Shown: in pieces, positions 32,393 through 38,885 of the stretch
How the letters are laid out: the number at the start of each line of letters is the position of its first letter
How positions within the stretch are numbered: the stretch's first letter is position 1
NCBI GenBank assembly: GCA_025963465.1
Contig: JAOQAP010000019.1
Span: forward strand, 1-40,387
Length of the DNA stretch: 40,387 nucleotides
Reading direction: 5' to 3'
Source: Flavipsychrobacter sp.
Lineage (GTDB): Bacteria; Bacteroidota; Bacteroidia; Chitinophagales; Chitinophagaceae
Program-made: the position numbers and the translations under genes
Notes under the pieces: model-generated
What the model saw: the letters and a program-made list of their open reading frames with translations, nothing else
What the model was told of the DNA's origin: nothing
Database searches by the model: none

Positions 32393-32854
32393 ATGAAATA
32401 CCTCAAAAAGCTGAAGGTTGAACTCGTCAAAGGAGACTTCAAAAATCCGATCAAAGGACAGGTTCAGGGACCAGAGCAGGTCTTTGCCGTATTCAAGGAC
32501 ATAAAGGACTGGGCAAAGGAAACATTGATCGGCGTGTATCTCAACGATTGCCTGGAACTCAACAGCTATGAGATCCACTCCGTCGGTGGAGAAAGCGTCT
32601 CATTGGTATTGCCCGATGAGATTTTCCAAAGTGCCATCTTAACCAGGTCACGAAATTTCATCCTGATCCACAACCACCCGTCCGGGAAAGCTTATCCGTC
32701 CGAAGCGGACAAAGAGGTCATGCAGGTAATCAAAGACCAATGCAAGGTAATGAACCGTACCTTTTTGGATTTCATCATCGTCGGAGAGGATGCCTATTGG
32801 AGCATGTTTGAGGAAGAAAGCGGAGGCGAATATGCACTTGGCGTCGCTGCGTAG
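32393..32854 (+). CDS. RadC-like JAB-domain protein
   Basis: 153 aa. The JAMM metal-binding motif is complete: IHNHPSGKAYPSEADKE gives H-x-H-P-S-G-x4-S-x2-D, and an upstream Glu lies in LNSYEIHSVGG. It lacks the helix-hairpin-helix part of chromosomal RadC, as do the short forms carried by mobile elements (the YkfG/YeeS type). Function of these forms is unsettled; a role in DNA repair or anti-defence during transfer has been proposed but is not proven. It is convergent with the relaxase gene across a 168-bp gap containing inverted repeats. Confidence 0.88.
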   Translation: MKYLKKLKVELVKGDFKNPIKGQVQGPEQVFAVFKDIKDWAKETLIGVYLNDCLELNSYEIHSVGGESVSLVLPDEIFQSAILTRSRNFILIHNHPSGKAYPSEADKEVMQVIKDQCKVMNRTFLDFIIVGEDAYWSMFEEESGGEYALGVAA

Positions 32855-32926
32855 TCATCCTAGACCAATTTATTTTAGGGCCAACTAGTATTCATTTGGG
32901 GGTACGGGGGCTATGCCTCCGCAAAC

Positions 32927-32974
32927 GCACATCTTCAGATGTGCCAAGATAGCATATATTCCCCGGGGATATGC
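32927..32974. other. Pair of inverted repeats, candidate oriT region
   Basis: In the gap between radC-like and relaxase genes, GCACATC / GATGTGC forms a 7-bp hairpin with a TTCA loop (32927-32944). GCATAT...ATATGC around CCCCGGGG forms a near-perfect 23-bp palindrome (32952-32974). A G-rich stretch GGGGGTACGGGGGC lies just before them. Hairpins beside a relaxase gene are the usual form of a transfer origin, but no nic site is recognised. Confidence 0.35.
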
Positions 32975-33022
32975 AATCTTGCAAAGCGCGACTTTCGAGT
33001 ACAAAAGCAAATAAATGCACCT

Positions 33023-34285
33023 TTAATCGAAGGGCTGTACGTTTTCCCCATCGTCAAAATCAAGGCGATCTTCCATGCCTCCATCGGTGATATCGGTTTC
33101 TACCTCCGCATCTTCCACGTGGTCCCGTGAATCCACCTCCTTGGAAGCGTCGGTTTCCTCTCGACCCGAATCATCGCTTCTATCCCTGCCCTGTGCTTGC
33201 CTCATGTCCTGAAGTTCCTGGAGATGGCCAATTTCAACGGTACTCTCCTGGATAATAGCTTCAACCTCCTTTCTCCTGTGTGTTTCCTGCACCCTCCCGT
33301 TCCTTAATTCCTGTATCTCCTGCAGGGCCCTTTCCTGGTCGGCCTTGCTCTTGCCGAGCTCCTGCAGCTTCTCCTTGTATCCGAGCGTGCTGAACCTGAA
33401 TTTCCTTTCACCTTCATACTTTATACCTTGCAGCTTCCCATTTCTGTAATATACCTCATGGCCAGCCTTGGTCACCATATCTAAAAAGTGCTCAGTAGAA
33501 CTGGCTTTCGAATGAATCGCTTCGAGCAACCCAAGCAAGGCGTTTTTATCTACACATCGCTCGAGCGTTTTTATATTTTTTTCGGACGCTTTTTCATTAC
33601 TCGACTTTGCGTGCTCTGAAACACGGCTATGCGACAATTGCGGATACATCTCCAACTGGTACCTCTGCATAGTATCAATGGTACGAAGGAACTTTTCCTT
33701 GGGCTCTCGGTTTGCGATCCCTGTGCAATACTGCACACCGGACTGAATGAGGTGAATGTGTACGTGATCTTTGTCATGGTGCACCGCACCCAGGAACAGG
33801 CTGGACTCTTTCAAGGACATGTATTTTTGCGCAATGTCCTTTAGCATCTTCCCCGTGATATTCGGACTATCAAGCTTATTGAACGAAATCACATGATGAT
33901 GCGCCAGCACATTATTGCTTCTGGCGTGGAGGCGAAAAGATTCATTCCTTTCAAACTCTTTTATGTATCCAGGTATCGAACGACTGCGAATGTTATTCTT
34001 AATGATGATGGATTCCAACTCGGGCTTGTTCACGGAACTGGCATCTTTAGAAATGAGGCTGCCGATGAATTCCTTGAATGAGCCTTTGAACGCTTTTAGT
34101 TCTGCAAGGATGCTAGTATCTTCTTTTTCCGCCGCAAGATGATGAAGATCAGCTTTGGTCAGCTTTATGCCGGCCACGTGTGTCGGCCATTTGGATTGTT
34201 TTGGTGCCGCTATCTTGTCATCGCGTAGAACGTACCGTATGAGCTGACCGACGTTAGACTTCCGCGAGACGCACTTTATGATCAT
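33023..34285 (-). CDS. Relaxase / mobilization nuclease (MobA family)
   Basis: Nicks DNA at oriT and pilots the strand during conjugative transfer. The 420-aa protein starts MIIKCVSRKSNVGQLIRYVL, with the putative nucleophile Tyr18. The three-His metal site is HHDKDHVHIHL at about 169-179, and AHHHVISFNK lies at 128-137. These place it in the PF03432 (MOBP-like) relaxases. The C-terminal third is charged and coiled-coil-like and ends in an acidic DDGEN tail. MobC is encoded 3 nt upstream, so the two form one unit, and the coupling ATPase overlaps mobC. Confidence is high for the family; the exact MOB class is less certain. Confidence 0.92.
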   Translation of the reverse strand: MIIKCVSRKSNVGQLIRYVLRDDKIAAPKQSKWPTHVAGIKLTKADLHHLAAEKEDTSILAELKAFKGSFKEFIGSLISKDASSVNKPELESIIIKNNIRSRSIPGYIKEFERNESFRLHARSNNVLAHHHVISFNKLDSPNITGKMLKDIAQKYMSLKESSLFLGAVHHDKDHVHIHLIQSGVQYCTGIANREPKEKFLRTIDTMQRYQLEMYPQLSHSRVSEHAKSSNEKASEKNIKTLERCVDKNALLGLLEAIHSKASSTEHFLDMVTKAGHEVYYRNGKLQGIKYEGERKFRFSTLGYKEKLQELGKSKADQERALQEIQELRNGRVQETHRRKEVEAIIQESTVEIGHLQELQDMRQAQGRDRSDDSGREETDASKEVDSRDHVEDAEVETDITDGGMEDRLDFDDGENVQPFD

Positions 34286-34288
34286 TGG

Positions 34289-34828
34289 CTACAAGTTTTG
34301 AAGTAACATTATGAGCAGGTCTCTGTATTCGGGTGAACCATGTACAGTATCGGCTATCCATTGCTCAAGCGTCTTTGGACTGCGGAGCTGTTCTAAAACG
34401 GTCTGTTCCAAAGCGGATATCTGTTGCATGAGCGACTTTCCGAGCTGATAGGGAACTATACTCTCATCGAACATTAGCTGCAGAGCATTGTAATTCACGG
34501 CAAGCTGCTGCTGAATGGTGCTAATGGCAAGCACATCGGGCACTATATACCGTCTGCTAACGTATCCTAGCGTCGCATCCTTCACGAAGGCCTGCAGGCT
34601 GCGTTTGTGACGCCTTGCAGCGTCTATGATAACCTTTGCCTCCTTCGGGGTGCATACGATAGTGAACTCCCGTGTTTCTTGCCGCTGGCGCTTGCGCCAG
34701 GCGGCCTTATACTCCTTCCAATACTGTTGCTTGGCAGATGCAATATCTGCGTCAGTACCGTTCGTAAGGACGCCTTTCCGCTCCAGGAATTGGTACAGCC
34801 TGCTCGTATGCTTCCCCTTGCGTTTCAT
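34289..34828 (-). CDS. MobC-like relaxosome accessory protein
   Basis: 179 aa, basic, with FTIVCTPKEAKVIIDAARRHKRSLQAFVKDATLGY, the ribbon-helix-helix-like core typical of MobC proteins that help the relaxase bind and open oriT. A long C-terminal helical part (AVNYNALQLMFDE...LEQTVLEQL) follows, as in other Bacteroidota MobC homologues. Its start overlaps the end of the coupling-protein gene by 4 nt (ATGA), indicating translational coupling, and its stop is 3 nt before the relaxase start. Confidence 0.82.
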   Translation of the reverse strand: MKRKGKHTSRLYQFLERKGVLTNGTDADIASAKQQYWKEYKAAWRKRQRQETREFTIVCTPKEAKVIIDAARRHKRSLQAFVKDATLGYVSRRYIVPDVLAISTIQQQLAVNYNALQLMFDESIVPYQLGKSLMQQISALEQTVLEQLRSPKTLEQWIADTVHGSPEYRDLLIMLLQNL

Positions 34829-36249
34829 TGAAATATGATATCGGGAAGTGTATCAAATGGAGCTGCACTTTGCGGCAATACTGGTGGTAGTTTGGTCATT
34901 TTCAATAATTTCGGCTGCTTATAATATGGGCGCAGAGCTAGTTTGATAGCGCGGTGGCTGCCTGCAAACAACAAACTTTCGTCCTTCATTTCCCGTATTT
35001 CTGAACTTAGCATGAGCGGCCGGATATGGCGCACATCCTTGTCGTCCAGATACTCGAATTTTCCGAGCGTTTGCTCCAACTGGGTTGCCACTTGTATATC
35101 AACCCCAGGCATGTACAGCTTTATGTAGGCATTGTCTTCTATGGCCTTCGCGCCTGACAGTGTATATATATTTTGCAGCTGAAATGGTGACTGATAGATG
35201 CCCATCACCCCTCCTTTATATTTACGAATATTACTATATGTAATAGATAATGATTCAAGGTATAACGAGCTACATTCATCTATAAGCAGGAAGATAGGAC
35301 GGTCTGTATTGGAAGGCATGCGAGACATGATGTGTGCAAAGCTCTGCTCAAACAGCAAACTTGTAAGCGGGCTATAGTAGCGCATCATAGGGATCGACGA
35401 ATGAATGAAAAGGCAAAATTTCTTAGTGCGCCAGTTCGCCATGTCCATCGTATCATATGAGGTGCAGAGGGCCACCTGCGGATCGCTCCATAAATTCAAA
35501 GCCGCTTTCACACTTGCCAGGATTGACATCATCATTTTAGAATCGTATTTAAGGAATGTCTTGTATTCTGAAAGTAGTAAGGGATTATTACATCTAACGC
35601 AAAGCACATCTACATCGGCAGGGCTGTAGGCAAAACGATTGCACAGTGCCAGCACATTATGCATGGTATGCGTTTCAGGCGGGCCTCCGAGAACGATCTG
35701 TATAAGCACTTTTAAAAAATTCTCTGACGCCAAATTCCAAAATGGATCCTTGCCAGCACCGAGCGTGTTGTGGATAAGCAGCTTTGATATCTTCGAAATC
35801 TCGGTTGTATTTTTTATTGTCAGCCCGTTCAAGGGATTATAACCGCCAAGTAATGGATTAAGATAACTAAGGATTTTTATCTCGTACCCAAGCTTGCTAA
35901 GCATACCGCTGCACAGTTCCCACAGTTGTTGCGAAGGGTCATGTATGATCAAATTACTCGGACCCGCCATCCGGAGGATGCTCGGGATTAGCACACTGAC
36001 ATTTTTTCCTGCACCAGTCATACCATATATAATCGCATTGCGGAAAGAAGAAACAATATCGAGACTCTTATCACCAAACGTAAATCCTTGATTTGACCCG
36101 GATAACAATTCTGAGGCGGGTGTGAAATCAGCATCGTATTCTGTCTTCCTGTCTTTAGTAATGAGTGACTTGAGGCAATCAAAGATAGCTTCAATGATTG
36201 CGCTCAAAACAGCCTCAACAATTCCAAACAGCAGTTTAATGACTCCCAT
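34825..36249 (-). CDS. VirD4/TraG-like type IV coupling protein
   Basis: Hexameric ATPase that brings the relaxosome to the transfer channel. The 474 aa from the ATG at 36249 include an N-terminal hydrophobic region (MGVIKLLFGIVEAVLSAIIEAIF), a Walker A loop IIYGMTGAGKN at about 73-83 and a Walker B strand IFLLIDECSS at about 319-328. TraG-like segments follow. A TTG start at 36267 would add six residues. The Walker A motif ends in Asn rather than the usual Ser/Thr; VirD4 relatives also vary here (GKG), so activity may be retained. It is shorter than many TraG proteins. It overlaps both the preceding small gene and mobC, consistent with one operon. Confidence 0.87.
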   Translation of the reverse strand: MGVIKLLFGIVEAVLSAIIEAIFDCLKSLITKDRKTEYDADFTPASELLSGSNQGFTFGDKSLDIVSSFRNAIIYGMTGAGKNVSVLIPSILRMAGPSNLIIHDPSQQLWELCSGMLSKLGYEIKILSYLNPLLGGYNPLNGLTIKNTTEISKISKLLIHNTLGAGKDPFWNLASENFLKVLIQIVLGGPPETHTMHNVLALCNRFAYSPADVDVLCVRCNNPLLLSEYKTFLKYDSKMMMSILASVKAALNLWSDPQVALCTSYDTMDMANWRTKKFCLFIHSSIPMMRYYSPLTSLLFEQSFAHIMSRMPSNTDRPIFLLIDECSSLYLESLSITYSNIRKYKGGVMGIYQSPFQLQNIYTLSGAKAIEDNAYIKLYMPGVDIQVATQLEQTLGKFEYLDDKDVRHIRPLMLSSEIREMKDESLLFAGSHRAIKLALRPYYKQPKLLKMTKLPPVLPQSAAPFDTLPDIIFQ

Positions 36250-36403
36250 TGCTTGACAGTTTTTCAAACAGTTCGGCCGTCTTGGTCAGTACCAGCCCTA
36301 AAATTTTACAAGTAAACGCAATGACTATTGCAATCAATTTAAAGGTTGTAATCAGCAGCGACTTTACGATGGTGCCGATGCCGGTGTTTTTAGAATGACT
36401 CAT
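36236..36403 (-). CDS. Small membrane protein in the mobilization operon (55 aa)
   Basis: Starts MSHSKNTGIGTIVKSLL at 36403, 4 nt after the stop of the preceding gene, and ends overlapping the coupling-protein start by 14 nt. It has one hydrophobic stretch (LLITTFKLIAIVIAFTCKILGLVL) flanked by Lys residues. The frame is open further upstream, but that part lies inside another gene and is not used. It has no recognisable family. Position and overlap suggest a small partner of the coupling protein in the membrane. Confidence 0.6.
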   Translation of the reverse strand: MSHSKNTGIGTIVKSLLITTFKLIAIVIAFTCKILGLVLTKTAELFEKLSSNGSH

Positions 36404-36407
36404 AACA

Positions 36408-37157
36408 TTAAAGTTTATCGTTATCAACAACCAGATTGGGGCCAACATACACGTCAGCCCCTGCCGTCTCAAAAAGCATCTTGTAAAACCCTGACATGAT
36501 GGTGAAATATTCATTATCTCGGTCGCTTTTCGGCTTGAAAAAAATGTAAATAACAACCCCGTGTAGATTACCCGGCTTGCCATATTGAGACAATAATTCT
36601 TTTACTTTTTCAGGGTGTCTTATCAACAACTCTCGATCCTTGGCGTTGTACACCGAAAACACGCTGGTATTCTCGCAGGCGTCTGTATATGCCAGGACAG
36701 TTTTGATATCCGCCTTCGTTGCGGATATCCTATTAACTTCCTCAATGAACGGAGCATAAATACTTGATTTAGGATAACCTTTGTTCTGTTCCCTGATCCT
36801 GGAGATAACGGTGTCTGTCTTCAGAATGAACGCAGCAATTTCCTTATCCCGGTCATCTGGATTTGATAATAAAAAGAACTGCCCCTGCAATGCTAACCCA
36901 TAGCTTTCGGTATACTTGTACTCTGAAAACGTACGCATCTGTAACTGCACGCTTTCCCATTTATGACCGGGCAAGCTAGCAAGTGAGAGTATTTCCGTGC
37001 CGGTAGGTTGCACAAGGAATTCCTGCGTTTGATCTATCAGTACAGTTTCAGCAACATGCCTGGAATAGGTAGGTAGATATGCAGCATATGCGTAGTATGC
37101 CCAACCCAGCCCTGCAAGTAAAAGGACCCCGATAATGATATATGCGATCTTTTTCAT
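36408..37157 (-). CDS. Membrane-anchored protein of the mobilization operon, unknown (249 aa)
   Basis: One N-terminal transmembrane helix (MKKIAYIIIGVLLLAGLGWAYYAY) is followed by an about 220-residue soluble, mostly extracytoplasmic domain of mixed alpha/beta character, without Cys clusters or known motifs. The end, ADVYVGPNLVVDNDKL, is hydrophilic. I do not recognise the family. It lies between another membrane protein and the coupling-protein genes on the same strand with short spacers (23 and 4 nt), so a role in transfer is inferred from the operon only. Confidence 0.7.
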   Translation of the reverse strand: MKKIAYIIIGVLLLAGLGWAYYAYAAYLPTYSRHVAETVLIDQTQEFLVQPTGTEILSLASLPGHKWESVQLQMRTFSEYKYTESYGLALQGQFFLLSNPDDRDKEIAAFILKTDTVISRIREQNKGYPKSSIYAPFIEEVNRISATKADIKTVLAYTDACENTSVFSVYNAKDRELLIRHPEKVKELLSQYGKPGNLHGVVIYIFFKPKSDRDNEYFTIMSGFYKMLFETAGADVYVGPNLVVDNDKL

Positions 37158-37180
37158 GACATGATTTTTAAAGTGTTACA

Positions 37181-38275
37181 TTAGTTTTCCAATACTTGAA
37201 CATGCTCTATGGATTCATCTGACAATGGAGCATGGGGATTTTTGAACGACTGCGGGAATGTTTTGTCCTTCCTCTTCGCTACGTTCTCATTTTTGAACGC
37301 GCCAACAGCCTCGTCGAACATTTTGTTAACCTTTTCATGCAGCTTTTTTTCGGCATGACTCAACCTGATACGGAGCTCAGCAAAGAATTCGCGTTCCTTG
37401 AGCAACCCTGTCAGTTCTGTATTTAGCTGTCTACACCTTACATCAGCAGCCTGAATTTCCTTGTCCAATTTATCAGCTTTAGCAATATCATCTATTTGAG
37501 ACTTGCCTGGGTAGTGAAAAATGACGATAAGGGCTGTAGCGGCAATGAACAGCATGTTGATAGCTACAAATGTGAGCGGGTTCATAACAATGAACGGTAT
37601 GCCGGTAGCCGATCCCTGGTGAATGAACCAATACCGGAGAAGAGCCAGCAACCAGCTTAGGGCGAAGAATGCAGCTACTGCGACAATGGTATATACCTTC
37701 CGTTTCTTCCTGTCGTCAATCTCCTTGATGATCTGCGTAGCGCTTTTCACCACGGAGATTTGAGCAAGGCCAATGACAATTCCAAGGCACAGGGCAATGA
37801 TTAGAATGTCGCCCAATTTGAGGAAAGCGCTCACTGTCCACAGACATTCACCGATGGCGAATATGATAAGGCGGGTCTGCTGTTTCTTATATGAGGTCTG
37901 GTCACCGTTAATAAATATGCGCCCCCGGTCAACGGCAAGACGTTCCTTTTTATCGGCCTCGGCCTGCAGTTCCTTTTCCTTGTTCCCGATATTCTGATTA
38001 GCGGTTGCCATATTAGCAGCACCAAGTACTTGCTGCACACCTCCTTGCAGTTTGATAGATACCTCATTTTTGAGTTTCCCATAATAGGCACGGATCGTGG
38101 TCAGGCACGATTCAAATGTTTCGTCCTCAGGGTGAGGGAAGTTTTTGGAAGCATAATTCAGTGCTTCGTGCAGAACAGTGGTCTGTTTGAACTGTTCATG
38201 TGCCTTTTTCAGGTAGCTTTCAACGGCTTCTATCTGCCGGTCCAGAAAGCTCCAATCTGTAAATTTGAATTTCAT
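37181..38275 (-). CDS. Multi-pass membrane protein with coiled coils, unknown (364 aa)
   Basis: Started at the ATG at 38275 (MKFKFTDWSFLDRQIEAV); an upstream in-frame ATG would add 25 poorly conserved residues. Residues 1-130 are helical and charged, with a KEKELQAEADKKERLAVDRGR coiled coil. Three to four transmembrane segments follow at about 145-260. A second coiled coil (AKADKLDKEIQAADVRCRQLNTEL) and a basic tail complete it. The layout resembles envelope or scaffold proteins of transfer systems, but no family is recognised. It is the second gene of the minus-strand mobilization operon. Confidence 0.7.
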   Translation of the reverse strand: MKFKFTDWSFLDRQIEAVESYLKKAHEQFKQTTVLHEALNYASKNFPHPEDETFESCLTTIRAYYGKLKNEVSIKLQGGVQQVLGAANMATANQNIGNKEKELQAEADKKERLAVDRGRIFINGDQTSYKKQQTRLIIFAIGECLWTVSAFLKLGDILIIALCLGIVIGLAQISVVKSATQIIKEIDDRKKRKVYTIVAVAAFFALSWLLALLRYWFIHQGSATGIPFIVMNPLTFVAINMLFIAATALIVIFHYPGKSQIDDIAKADKLDKEIQAADVRCRQLNTELTGLLKEREFFAELRIRLSHAEKKLHEKVNKMFDEAVGAFKNENVAKRKDKTFPQSFKNPHAPLSDESIEHVQVLEN

Positions 38276-38346
38276 AAAATTTCTTTTTGAGTAAAAAATG
38301 AATGCAAATATTCTACGATAACAAAACGGATGTTGCATGTCACAAC

Positions 38347-38598
38347 TCACGATGAATCGAGTTGGCGCATGATGTTAGTATATAAAATGATGAGATTGTC
38401 TACTTCGCATTTCTTTCCTTCTTTCTTAAAGAAATCCACGGAGAGACAGAGAACAGTGAGTGTTCGGCAGACTTCGTTCTTGAATGCCTTTCGGCGGGCA
38501 GTAGATTTAGTTCCCGATAAATCGAAGATATATGGCCTGATTATTGAAAGGCGCTTTTTTGCAATGCTGAGATCTGTGTAAAACTGCTGCTGTTCCAT
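38347..38598 (-). CDS. Small protein at the head of the mobilization operon (83 aa)
   Basis: Begins MEQQQFYTDLSIAKKRLSII and ends NIMRQLDSS. It is predicted all-helical and soluble and is mildly basic, with no membrane segment or known motif. It is the first minus-strand gene of the run, 71 nt upstream of the coiled-coil membrane protein, and would be the first product of the mobilization transcript. It could be a relaxosome accessory or regulator, but nothing in the sequence decides this. Confidence 0.55.
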   Translation of the reverse strand: MEQQQFYTDLSIAKKRLSIIRPYIFDLSGTKSTARRKAFKNEVCRTLTVLCLSVDFFKKEGKKCEVDNLIILYTNIMRQLDSS

Positions 38599-38746
38599 TG
38601 TCTTTATTTTTAAAGCAATTTGGAACAGCCCTGAACGATGAGCTTGTAATATACATTAAATTAATTTACAATCCATATACTGTGATTGGTTGCTTACGAC
38701 TTCCAATCGCATACATCGCTGGGCTGTTATGTAACCCGGTTGATGG

Positions 38747-38776
38747 CCTACCAATTAAAGTATTGGTAGGTTTTTT
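38747..38776 (+). terminator. Orphan intrinsic terminator
   Basis: Perfect 9-bp stem CCTACCAAT / ATTGGTAGG, 6-nt loop, then six Ts on the plus strand. No plus-strand gene precedes it within the window's mobile region, so it probably ends a small RNA. Confidence 0.7.
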
Positions 38777-38827
38777 GATAGACCCTCAACGCTCTACAAA
38801 GCTATCACTACCACTATTCATATCACC

Positions 38828-38882
38828 CTGAAACGTTGTCTCAAAAGCAGTACATTTGTCTCAGAGCTATGAGACTTGAGAC
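38828..38882 (+). promoter_or_regulatory. Promoter and GTCTCA operator cluster of the HTH/TPR regulator
   Basis: The -7 box TACATTTG (38851-38858) matches TAnnTTTG perfectly, and CTG lies 20 nt upstream at the -33 position. Around it are four copies of one hexamer: GTCTCA at 38838 and 38858, and its inverse TGAGAC at 38870 and 38877. The second copy starts on the last base of the -7 box, so a bound protein would block RNA polymerase, as expected for autoregulation. Confidence 0.6.
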
Positions 38883-38885
38883 GCC

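Larger units (their letters stand above)
31820..38598. mobile_element. Mobilization module of an integrative element (limits unknown)
   Basis: The HTH excisionase-like gene, its small partner, the RadC-like gene, relaxase, MobC and coupling ATPase together are the standard cargo of Bacteroidota mobilizable or conjugative elements. No integrase, mating-pore genes (VirB4/TraG-ATPase type) or att sites are visible, so this is either part of a larger element extending to the right or a mobilizable element depending on a helper. The left limit could be at the CRISPR array or at tRNA-Leu. Confidence 0.65.
38599..38885. other. Intergenic control region between divergent transcription units
   Basis: About 290 bp between the head of the minus-strand mobilization operon and the plus-strand regulator. 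It holds an orphan plus-strand terminator (38747-38776), a promoter and a four-site operator (38828-38882). The left part is AT-rich and must contain the operon promoter for the minus strand; no clear TAnnTTTG box was found for it. Confidence 0.5.

Noticed and set aside
32041-32854. RadC-like gene considered as the chromosomal DNA-repair gene radC.
   Set aside because: It lacks the N-terminal helix-hairpin-helix part and sits among transfer genes, matching the short mobile-element form.
38598-38831. Plus-strand 77-codon frame at the head of the mobilization operon.
   Set aside because: It runs through the orphan terminator hairpin and has no recognisable content; a small RNA is more plausible.
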